Part shown: piece by piece, positions 45,301-57,300 of the stretch
How the letters are laid out: each line of letters starts with the position of its first letter
Position numbering within the stretch: position 1 is the first letter of the stretch
Source: Eublepharis macularius
Lineage: Eukaryota; Chordata; Lepidosauria; Squamata; Eublepharidae
Direction: 5' to 3'
Length of the DNA: 64,000 nt
Assembly (NCBI RefSeq): GCF_028583425.1
Contig: NC_072794.1
Coordinates: forward strand, 31,803,232-31,867,231
Made by a program: the position numbers and the translations under genes
Notes under the pieces: model-generated
What the model saw: only the letters and a program-made list of their open reading frames with translations
Told to the model about the DNA's origin: nothing
The model's database searches: none

Positions 45301-48300
45301 GCAAAGACTTTTACCATATATGGAACGAGAAATGACAAATGTTCAAGCTGGATTCAGAAAAGGAAGAGGCACTAGAGATCCCATTGCAAATTTATGATGG
45401 CTAATGGAACATACCAGGGAATTTCAGAAGAAAATCAGCCTATGTTTTCTAGATTACAGCAAGCTTTTGATTGTGTGGATCATGAAAAGCTAGTGTTAAA
45501 AAGAAATGAGGATGCCACAACATTTAATTGTTTTAATGTGCAACCAATACTCTGGACAAGAGGCTTCTATGAAGACAGAATAGGGGAAACAGAATGGTTT
45601 CCAATTGGCAAAGGTGTCAGACAAAGATGTTTTTTATCTCCCTACCTGTTAAACCTATATGCAGAGCATATCATAAGGAAAGATGGATTGGATCTAGAAG
45701 AAGGTGGAATGAAAATTGCTGGAAGGAGTATTAACAGTTTGAGATAAGCAGATGGCACCATGTTACTGGCAGAAAATAGCAAAGACTTAAAATGACTACT
45801 GATGAAGGTCAAAGGAGAAAGTGCCAAAGCAGGATTACAGCTGAACATCAAGAAGACAAAAGTAATGACTACTGAGGAATTACACAATTTTAACATTAAC
45901 AATGAGGAAATTGATCTAGAGGAGTTAGCCGTGTTAGTCTGTAGTGGCAAAATCGAAAAGAGTCCAGTAGCACCTTTAAGACTAACCAACTTTACTGTAG
46001 CATAAGATTTCGAGAATCGCAGTTCTCTTCGTCAGATGCAGGAAATAGAAATTGTTCAAGATTTTTTATTCCTTGGCTCAATCATCAACCAAAAGGGAGA
46101 CTGCAACCAAGAAATCAGAAGAAGATTGAGTCTTAGAAGAACAGCCTTGCGGGAACTGGAAAAGATCCTCTCTGAGGACCAAGATCAAGATAATCCAGGC
46201 TATGGTAGTCCCCATTACTATGTATAGATGAAAATTGGACACTGACAGGAAGAAAATTGATTCATTTGAAATATGGTGCTGGAGGAGAGTTTTGCAGATA
46301 CCATGAACAGCCAAAAAGACCAATAAGTGGGTTCTAATCAAATCAAGCCTGAGTTCTCCTTCAGAGCTAAAATGACAAAACTAAGGCTATTGTACTTTGG
46401 TCACTTTATGAGAAGACAAGATTCTCTGGAAAAGTCAATAATGCTAGGAAATGTGGAAGGCGGTAGGAAAAGAAGCTGTGTCCTCCAGTTTGCAGGATCT
46501 GAGCAAGTCTGTTAATGAGAGGACGTTTTGGAGGTCTTTCATTCATAGAATCACCATAGGTTAGAGGCAACTTGACTGCACATAACACACACACACACGA
46601 GTTGTCTGAGAGTTGTGAAGACTGGGATGCATTAAAGTGAATATCAGAGTGCTTTATCAAGCATTCATCTTAAACATAGACAAACCTTAAGTCGAGGCAG
46701 TTACAGTTGCTATTTCTGGGATCCTACTACTGCTTAAACAAGAAGGCATTTATGTGTGTAAAATAATAACATAAATGTAAAAAAACGGACTGCTCATCTA
46801 CTTCGTAGATGATTTTTCTCAATGGTTTTATAAAACAACCTGTGTTTCTTTTGGATGACTTGGAACTGCCAAGGCTATGTCCTGTCTACTTGGTCCATGT
46901 TCGTTATGGCCTATATCCAGAAGATACCAATTTAAGGGAGGAGAAATTTCCAACATTATTTAAAGAAACTAATATAAGTTCTTTATTTTTATTTCTATTT
47001 CTAAAGCCTTTTTTGGCTTTAAAATATGAATCACTAGAGACTGTTTGCGAACCTTTCCTTTCTGGCCACTGTATTGGCATGGACAGTGGCTCACAGCTCC
47101 AGGCTTTCCTAGATGAAATGGATTTCCTGGATGCATTTCAATCTGGCTTCTAGTCAGGTTTTCAGGGACTGAGAATGCTTTTGGTACTCTGAGCAGGAAG
47201 AAAACCTCTCAGCCGGTTTTGATGCTGCCAGTCATGGTATCCTTCTGGATTGACTGAAAGGAGCTAGAGTCCTTGCTTTGAAGGTAGATCACAGGTGATG
47301 GGATGCTGGGAGTGGCAGTTTGTTTCTTCATGCTGTGGAGTCTTGCAAGTTTCCATCTTCTCTCCATGCCATCTATGTGAAGCTCTGGGAGAAATTGTCC
47401 AGATATTAGAAGTGAACAGTTTCCTGTACATGGCTTGAAGCTCTACTTCCCTTTTTCTAATCCAGAGCTAACTGGTTGTTGAGTGCTTCCCTGTGTCATT
47501 AGTGGGCCAGATGATGGCAAACTTACTCAATCCAGATGTACTTGGAGGTAGAGAATCCCAGAAAGTGGTGAAGTTTTCTTTGGTGGAGGTCACACTCTCT
47601 CTTAAAAGACAGGATTTCTCAGTCTGGGAATGCTCCAGGATTTGGCTTTTCACCCGAATGTTCAGGTACCAGGTTTGGCTGTGTTTGTATCCTGTGTGCT
47701 TTTATCCCATACATTGTTTTTATCATGTGGATGCTGTCTTGACATCCTTGCAAATTTTGTTGAGTCTGAGGAGATAAAGTGGGACTATCAATTTTTTTTT
47801 TAAATTGTAGCGTTGTTCTAGAATGCATTTCACCAACTTCAGCTATTATTCCCTGTTCTGAATGGCAATTCTTTTACAGCTGTAATGTATGCCCTGTTAA
47901 CTCCTCAATATGACTATAGTAACATGCTCTGGAGCTGGTCTTGAAGATGATTAGACCCACTGAACATGGCAGCTCATTTGTTATCTGTGGATGTTCACAG
48001 GGAGTATATTACACCAGTTTTCCATCTGCTTCCCCTGGCTTTCTGTTTTCAGATTTAGTGTTTCAAAAGTGAGCGCTAAGCACTGGAAAAGTTAGATTTT
48101 CACTTTTTGAGTTTCTCTAAGCTTAGGTGCAAAGTGAAAAGTAAACCCGTATTCCCTTCTCCAAACGTGTGTAATGTGCAGAAAACTTGGGGGAAGGGAT
48201 AACTTGTATCATACCTAGATGGGTATATGGCCACCAGAGAGAGCTGTAGACCTCTGGTCACGGCAGACAGTTCCCAACACTAGCACAAATATCTAAGATA

Positions 48301-51300
48301 ATTTCAGAGAAGGTCCACTCTAACACTGTTTGCCCATTTATTTATTAAATCATTTATGTTATATTTGATAGAACAAAAAACAGTCTCATTGGCACAGCAA
48401 AATCCCTAGGCAGAACTGTGACTGCTCTAGCATGGACAGTAGGTGATTTGTTTTGATGTGTAACTTTTATTACTATAAAGGACTTAGCCAGATGTGCTCC
48501 AGTAAGTCATGGAGGAGAGCTGACCAGGGTGCTAATTCTTTATTCTTTCTGTGTTGGATTATGTGTCTGGATTAAATGTACCTGGTCAGTGAGATAAAAG
48601 ATCACTCAAAATAGTCTGGTAAAGAGCTGAGCCATCCTTGACTCGCAGCTACTTTGAAACTCCTGTAAACTGGACTCCTGAGGACCTCTATATGGAATAA
48701 TTTTGAAAACATGTTACACAATGACTTGAAGAGGTACAAAGATACCAAGCTGAGTGTCAGTGACGATGAAAGAAGATATTGAAACTGGGATCCATACAGT
48801 TAATTTCAAAATTAAAGGACAAGTGAGCAGCTAGACATGAGAGATTGAAAGAAAGGGATATTTTCTAGTCTAGAGCCTAAAATATTGGGAAGTATGAGAG
48901 AGTAGTAATTGAACTATACCAGACATCCTGTCAAAGGGAGTGCCCAATCTTTTAGAGTAGAAAAGGCCACAGGATTAGAATTGCAATTAATCCCATCAGG
49001 AATAGGGTAGGTGGGGTGATAAGCAATAAGCACAGGGAATACATACACATACCCCATAGATTGTGGGTAATTGTTGCTGGATAATCCCTTCAGACATTGT
49101 CTTGGAGATAACCTTTAGAACCTGCCTTTTTCACATATGTTGGTAATACTCATGTAGTTCTTAATGTCAGGTCAGCACCTCTTAATAGAATTAAAAGAGC
49201 ATTGATACTTGACCTGAATTTCAGTAAAAATAGTGTTCATTATATGGACTCTGTCAACACTGCATAGCTGAAAACTGAGCAAGGAGTAGTCTTCAGGGAT
49301 ACTTCACAGAATGAAAGTAAAGGCTGAAGAAGACTCTCCTGTAGAAACATTGCAATATGGCTTTGGGTGTTTTTCTAGAAGGTTGCCAATGAGCTGTTCT
49401 CACCTGGTAAATCTGACATTGAATTTGCATGTAAGAAGAACTTCAAGTAGGCCACCTTATTATTCCTGCTCAGTATTTTCTAGGAAATACTAAACTAGCA
49501 TTTTCTCTTTGAGACACAAGAAGCATGTTTTCTGAAATTTCAGAGAAGCTGCACTGGTCATTAACGAATTGGACACTTGAGATGTGAATGGCTTTCTTTG
49601 TTTACCTTCATCAGATTTTGTTTGTTGTAACACTTTTTTATTGTGCATTTCCATTTGCAGGCAGGCAGAAGTCCTGAAGGCTGACATGACAGGTAAAAGA
49701 GTTTTTACCATTTACTGCAAAACACCCCAAAACGTAGGTGGCCAGCTTCTCTATAAATAATATCACAATGCATGAAGTCCTACCTTTCCGTTTTTGGGGA
49801 AGGTGATTTACCTTCCGTTTTTGGGGAAGGTGATTGAGCGGGCGGCAGAGAAGCAACTGCAGAATTTCCTGAAGGAGACCTCAGCCCTAGACCCCTTCCA
49901 GTCTGGTTTCCGCCCGGGACATGGGGTCGAGACATTGTTGGTCGCCCTCACAGACGATCTCCGCAGACATCTGGATCAGGGCGGATCAGCACTGCTGATT
50001 TTGCTGGATCTGTCAGCAGCGTTTGATACGGTCGATCATGAGCTTTTGACCCACCGCCTTGCCGATGTGGGGATTCAGGGGACAGCACTGCAGTGGCTGG
50101 TCTCCTTTCTCCATGATCGGGGACAGAGGGTGGCGCTCGGGGAGAGGGTGTCATCTCGTAGGCCACTGGTTTGTGGTGTGCCACAGGGAGCGATACTCTC
50201 TCCATTATTATTTAATATCTATATGCGCCCCCTCGCCCAGCTGGTGCGGAGTTTCGGGCTTGGGTGTCACCAATACGCGGATGACACCCAGCTTTATCTG
50301 TTGTTGGACGGCCGGCCTGGATCGGCCCCTGATGCCCTGGAGCGTGCTTTTGAGGCTGTGGCTGGTTGGTTGAGACAAAGTCGGCTGAAATTGAATCCCA
50401 CGAAGACGGAGGTCCTGTATGTGGGTCGGGGGTAGATGGCTTTGGGACCTCGGCTTCCTACACTTGATGGGGCAGCACTTACACTGGCCCCGAGGGTTAG
50501 GAGCCTGGGGGTGATTCTGGATTCCTCCTTGAAGATGGAGGACCAGATCACTGCAGTTGCCAGGTCTTCCTTTTATTATCTTCGGCAGGCCAGGCAGCTT
50601 GCCCCTTATTTGTCTCCCCGTGACGTGACTACAGTGGTCCAAGCAATGGTCACCTCTAGGTTGGATTACTGTAACGCGCTCTACGCTGGGCTTCCCATGG
50701 GCCTGATCCGGCGGTTACAGCTGGTACAGAATGCAGCAGCGCGGGTCATTGCTGGAGCACTGGTGTGGGAGCATATTACACCGGTGCTACGCCAGCTGCA
50801 TTGGCTGCCAGTGGAGTACCGAATCAGGTTCAAGGTTTTGGTGTTAACCTACAAAGCCCTACGCGGACTGGGACCGACGTATCTGAGGGACTGTCTCTCA
50901 CCATATGAGCCCCGGAGGACTCTCCGCTCTGGCGGAAAACATCTTTTAAGTGTCCCTGGCCCTAGGGAGGCCCGCCTGGCGTCGACCAGGGCCAGGGCCT
51001 TTTCAGTCCTGGCCCCGACCTGGTGGAATGCTCTGTCTTGCGAGACAAGGGCCCGGCAAGATTTGCTTGCATTTCGCCGGGCCTGTAAGACAGAGCTATT
51101 CCGCCAGGCATATGGCTAGCACCGGGCAGTGCCCGCCCCCCCCTGTGAAGGGGGGGTTAAACCATCACCCCTATGCAAACACAGAGGCATGTATGAACCA
51201 CTATGCAGCATGAATTGTTATATTTAGTGTTTTTAAATGTTTTTAAATGTATTATTTAATGTTTTTAAATGTTTTTAAACGTTTGAATTTGTTATCCGCC

Positions 51301-54300
51301 CTGAGCCTGCGAAAGCGGGGAGGGCGGAATATAAATATAATAAATTAAATTAAATTAAATTTCCACTGACCAGTACCTTCTGTTTCCAGTTGAGTTCCTG
51401 TCCCAAATTCAGAACCTACTTCCTCTTCAACTGAAGAGGTTCAAAGTAAAAATCTCACAGTATAGGGCAACTGGCTGTTTTCACTGATGTAATGAAGTGT
51501 GTATTTGTATCATGATAAATACTTTCTTAATGAGGGAGCAGGGAAAATTCTGTTGTTCTGATGCCGTAATAAATTCTTACTCTTTTTGTTCCTCAGATTC
51601 GAAGCTGGGTCCAGCTGAAGTCTGGACATCCAGACAGGCTTTACAGGACTTATACCAGAAAATGCTAGTGACAGATTTGGAGTATGCATTGGACAAAAAA
51701 GTAGAACAAGATCTGTAAGCACTTTTGTTCAAACTTGTATATCTTCTGCAAAGAAGCCTGAATTGAACAGATTCTGCCGCAAACTGATAGGCAATCTCTG
51801 TTTGTTGTCTTTCCACAAAAAGTCTTAAGTGATCTTGGTGTGTTTTTTTCCTCCCTGGATATCGCTGTTTCCTTGGTTTCGCTAAAAATGTGTGATGCTA
51901 ACTTTTGCTGATCTTCTCTTCCTTGTCTTTGAGTTTTATGTAGCTGGCAATGAATGTGCCGCATGCCCAAGACATTTCCAGAATGAAACTCTGTAAATAA
52001 CAAAAATGTTAGTGTGATTAAACTTTTTAATTGAGTGGGAGGTGAAGGATGGAAAGCCTTTGCACCAAAGTTTTTAAATATAGAATTTCCAGCGTGATTC
52101 TAGCTGGGGTTGTCTATGAAAGTGGTAATTCTGGTCAGTGGGTGTACTTGCCACATTTGGCAGCTCTTCAGATGATAATATAACACTAGATTTAATGCTG
52201 ATTGCCTGTTTAGTATTGTCTTTATTGATCGTTCCTTAAAGTTGTTGGTAAGATGTTCAGGAACTGAGCACGCTAACTAAAAGTGATTCTTGTAAGCTAA
52301 TCAAAATATCAGAATGTGGATAGCTGAGAATCCAGATCTTGCAGGCAGCCAGTAAAACCTGAGGAAGTACCTGAGTTTTGAGTCCTAAGCATCTTTAATT
52401 TTTTAGTCCTCCTTTAGGTATAAAATCGCATTTAGGACATTCAGGCTAGGACTGCAGCATCTTCTTGGCATTCAGATGCCAGGTTTAATCCCTGAGATCT
52501 CCAGTTAAAAAGAGCAATCAATAGATAATAAGAGAGACCTCTGCGTGTGATCCCAGAATGCTATTGCCAATCTAAACAGGTAGTGCTGACTTTGATAGAC
52601 CAGTGGTCTAAATCGGTATAGGGTAACTTCATGTGTGCATGATTGTATAATAAAAGGAAATGTTGGTTGACTATTACGCTGCTACTGGATACTGTTTGTA
52701 ATGCAGGATTTCTCTAATACCGGATTTCAGCAAGATGCTGGTTGTTGTATTGCATGGAATGGTAGTGATGAAGAAACACCCAGTATCAACAGTTCAGGGC
52801 ATATTGTCCTTTGCAGTCTAGGAGTGATGGGTAGTTACATGTGGAAAAGTTAAGGCTACATTTTTAGATGCCAGTGATATGTGAGCTAAACATTTGTGGG
52901 CTGTGGCAGGTTTTCATGTTCTTATCTGCATCCTAGGTTGAATCTCATTGTGTTCCTTAGAATTTCAGCCACTCATAATCGAGTCTGCCCTTTTTGACTT
53001 GGCCTGTTCTGGACTTCATGTCTCAGAGTGCTGATCAGCAACTAGTGTTGCTGGATAGGTCATTTTGAAAACTACATTAGAAATGATGAGTCAGAAGGCT
53101 TGTCCCTGTCACCCAAATGTCTGAGTGCTAAACTCTGTTGTTGACCATGCTGCTGGTTTGTTCAATTTGTTAAAAGGGGTGGGAGTGATTTAGACCAGGA
53201 AGTGCCTATAGATGGCCATCGAAGTAGCGTAACACGTCTTAAACTCTCCTTTGTTTTTATACTTAGTAGAATAAGTGAACAGAAGTCCTCTGTAGGTGCT
53301 CTGATGCCTCTGTACGAGACCCACCGTACCACATAACTGGTATTTGGAATCTTAAAAAGTGTAAGAAGGCCATAGTAAGAAGCACTGCTGTAATTTCAAA
53401 ATGCAAAACTTGTGCCAGCCACTGGAAAGTCCTAAAGCAAATATGCTGGGTGTTCCTATTTGCAGTAGATAGTTTAGTAAATATTTTCACAACTGTTTTG
53501 TAGGAGAGATGGGAACACAACACTGTATGTTTTTATTGCTCTCGGTATGTGCACGTTTTTAAGGATGTGCATCAGATTATAATCTCTTTTCTCTGTGGTG
53601 CTTTATAGTTGTCATTAAACCAATGCTCTCACCTCCCTGATCTTATAGGGGCTAGTGTCATTCAGTGAGTCATCACTGTGTCACGTAACAGTGAAGCTTC
53701 TCTTTCTTTCCTTAGGTGGAATCATGCCTTTAAGAATCAGATCACAACTCTACAGGGTCAAGCGAAAAACCGAGCAAATCCAAATCGGAGTGAAGTACAG
53801 GCAAACCTCTCTCTGTTCCTAGAGGCAGCTAGTGGCTTCTATACTCAGGTGAGACCAAGGGATCATAGTTGCATCGTAGCCTAGCACCAGGTAGGTTTTG
53901 TAAGTTTCTGTTTCCATAGGTGTGGATCAGGAAAATTTCCCCTGAAGACTTAAACCATTGGGGGTGGGGGTGGGGGAGCGTGTTTCAGGTATTTAGAGAG
54001 CAGGATTTTGCACTGCACAATTCCTAGACCAGTTCCTAGTCCATTTGCACTTGAACTGCAAGCCTTTGTCCTCTGTGGGATTTTTGGATTTTAAAAAAGT
54101 TAACACCTCAAATTCTGAAATCCCTCTAAAGTATGGACACAAAATAATCATCATAAATCAGTGCAGATTTTAGGATTTTAATGTGAAATTCCTGGTCCCT
54201 GTGTTAAACAAAAGCTTCTAAAATATTCTGCTCTATTTCAAAGCATAGCTGATGCTGTCCCACCTTAGTAGCGGATAAGATGCAAGGTCTGTGAGGAATC

Positions 54301-57300
54301 ATATGACAGGGAAATTGTTTGGAAATACCCCCTCCCCATCTCCTCTCCAGGATTTATGCCAGTCCCCCCGCCTCCTCCCTTTCCTCTTTTAACTGTCTGT
54401 CATGTGCTCACAACATGCATGCTCCTGGGGCATATTCAGTTCTCGCCAAGCTAAGGGTTTCCTTTTTTATTTTCTCCTGCATGCCCAGGAAATTCCTTTA
54501 GTAGGTAGAGATCTTTGTCTTGTTAGTACTTGGCACCATTTTATGGCTTTTGTGATTGGCTAGTAGTGTGGCCTGCCACTCCACTTTTATTGCTGTGTTT
54601 TTTTGGAGACAGCCTTACAGTTCATAATTCTGTAGCATGTATGGGAAAGAGATGGGTATTCTTTCCGGATTAATTATTCTAAAAGTGACAGTGGAGGTCT
54701 TTTTGCTTTATTTTGCACAACTGTTGCATTTGTTTTCAGTAAGTTCTCTTTTGTCAGAACATTAAGTCCTTTATGAAGGTGTCTCAGCTGATCTGAGCTC
54801 TGTACTTCATACTCTGTTGCCCAGTATTTTGGGTGGAAATCTTTTCTAGCTTTGTCATCTGAGATACCAGGGATAGAACCTGTGACCTTCTGCGTGCAAA
54901 GCATGTATTGTAAATCTGAGAAAATGCCTCTTCCCTAAAGTTAGGTGAGGAGAACAGAAATGAACAGACATGGTCTCTTTTGACAGTTAAATTTTCATGA
55001 GCTCTTAATTTTATGCAGAAGCCTTTTGTTCAAGGAGAGGGTGATGGGGGAATAATGGGACAAAGGTTGCCTAAGACCAGATTTGCAGTAGGAGGCCTGA
55101 TGAACCTTGGATATAACTATGTCTGTCTGACTCAACTACTAAATTGGGTTGTTTCTCATTCCAGCTGCTGCAGGAGCTGTGCACAGTGTTTAATGTAGAT
55201 TTGCCCTGTCGTGTGAAGTCCTCCCAACTGGGGATAATCAGCAATAAACAGACGCACACCAGCGCCATTGTGAAGCCACAATCTAGCTCCTGCTCATATA
55301 TTTGCCAGCACTGCCTTGTCCACCTTGGAGACATTGGTGAGTTGTAAGGATAGGGAAGCTGCTGTACTCTGCTCAGGATCACCTGCAACAATTAATAACC
55401 TGCAGCTTTCAGAAGCAGTTGGGAAAAGGGATCGTGGTGGTCTTGACAATGGTGGTAGGCCATGTAAGGAAAAGCATTTTTAATCTCTTTAACAATGAGA
55501 AAAGGAGCTCTAGTACTTGAGCTGGGGCTGGTCTCACTGTTAGGCAGAGTGTACCTGGTGGCTTCAAGGGCAACTTCTGAGACATTGAAGGTCATCTAAT
55601 TGTCAAATGTTTGCTTTGCTGCTCTGGACAAAACTGACTTCATGTCCTGGGTGCCAAAATGCCCTAAGCAGTCTCTGTGGCGTGAACAAGGTGCATACAA
55701 TTTATGATCCTGTACACTTGTGGTTTTTTACCATTTATTGGTTGTCTCTCAAGTGATTATTTCACTTTTTTGTTTGTAAATGATACTGTTCTTTGAATAA
55801 TTTTTTGCAGAAAGGATTAAAGTTGACCTGGTAGGTTTTTGGCGACAGGGAAAGTGCAGTTCATGTGAAATATTTTAATAGCAAAGAAAATGATGATAAA
55901 GAATTACCTTCCTTGTACAGACTACGGTCTATTAGTCCAGTGTTAGGTTCCCGATAGCAACCAGTCAAGTGAGGTTGAAATTAATTGTTGGACACTGGCT
56001 TGTATCCTACTATTGAGTAAAGACTGCAGCCTTCTTGTGATAGAAAAGAATCTGTGAGCTGGAACCAGGCTTTTTCAAACCTGGCTCAGCAGAATGGGGA
56101 TACAAGTTAAGATTGTGATGGCCATCCTTAGTTTGCTCCCCAATGTTTGGTATTCGCCCTCTTGGTGCAAGGAGGCGGCATCATTTAGTTCATGATATAG
56201 TTGGGGCTGGCTTTTGTCTTCAGTTTCATATGCTGACTTTGTGAAGTTCAAACTGTATAGATCGGTGATACAGAGTCTTCTGTAATTCATAAACCCTCCA
56301 TTCTTTTTAGAGGTGAAGTATGTACTGGCATATTGACTAAGCAGCCAAGGTTCTCTGTGATATCTTCTTGTTTTCTTTTTTCAGCTCGCTACAGAAATCA
56401 AACTAGTCAGGCTGAGTCCTACTATAGGCATGCAGCTCAGCTTGTTCCCTCCAATGGTGAGTTTGTGAAATGTAATCCATCTGGGCTGAGTTGCCAGTTC
56501 TGTATCAGTGCTTTGAATGCATGCTCCTCTGTCCTTCTGCAGATGCATAAATATGGCAAAGGTTTTAAATACTAATACCATACTCTCTGTATAACTATCC
56601 TCAGTAAAGACAACTGATTCCCTGCAGTACCTATGTCTGGAAACAATTACAATTGGCACCTGTAATATATTTGTTAAAAATTCCTGGAGAATGGCTTTTG
56701 TCATTACACTATTCACCCCCTGTTTCCTGAACACAGTGATAGATCTTTATTTCCCTAAAGGAAATGGACCATATACTGTGTATTACACTGGGTTGAAAGT
56801 TAGACTTGAACCATTTTTTATTCAAGTCTACCTTTCTGTTTCAGTTCAGAAAATTTACCACGATGGTTACATTAATTTTTTTTGTTAGAACAGAATATGT
56901 ATTTTCCTTCCTCTTAAAAAAGAAATCTGTCCTTTCCGTTGTGTTTAAACGCTCTGTCCCCAATCACGTATTTGGTTTCTTAACTTCCCCTTCCATTTTT
57001 TGAGCAGCACCTCTACCCTACCTCCCCTTTCTTTTTCTACACACACCCCTCCCTAGACTCATGTGGAGTCCTGCTCGAGTGACTTCATTGTAGCAGGTAG
57101 GAATTCAGGTAGCTGAATTCCTCTAATCTTACCTGATGATTTCATACCTGAAATCTTCTCATCTTAGAGTACACAAAACAGTTTCCTTCTGTAGGGCATC
57201 TGGCTTTTGAAATTTACTGCAAAGTGATGATATAGTTTCTATGGGTTTTGGTAAATTTCCTGTTATTATCCTGGGTTTAAAATTTGTATTTTTGGTATTG

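Larger units (their letters stand above)
43020..46605 (+). mobile_element. BovB (RTE-clade) LINE, nearly full length, inactivated
   Basis: Endonuclease signatures include [20 protein letters not shown] (about 43525) and [19 protein letters not shown] (about 44375). RT segments include [15 protein letters not shown], [42 protein letters not shown] and a final [19 protein letters not shown]. The catalytic YADD is destroyed: the Tyr codon is TAA (45745-45747) and the second Asp is Gly (45754-45756). Other stops and frameshifts are present. The 5' leader (GAAGGCAATGGTAAACCACT) and the 3' end (TAGAGGCAACTTGACTGCAC, then CACACA) are typical of BovB. Two hairpin retroelements are inserted in it. Confidence 0.93.

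Noticed and set aside
45394..45747. Host reverse-transcriptase-like gene
   Set aside because: The sequence is BovB, with a destroyed catalytic motif and interrupting insertions.
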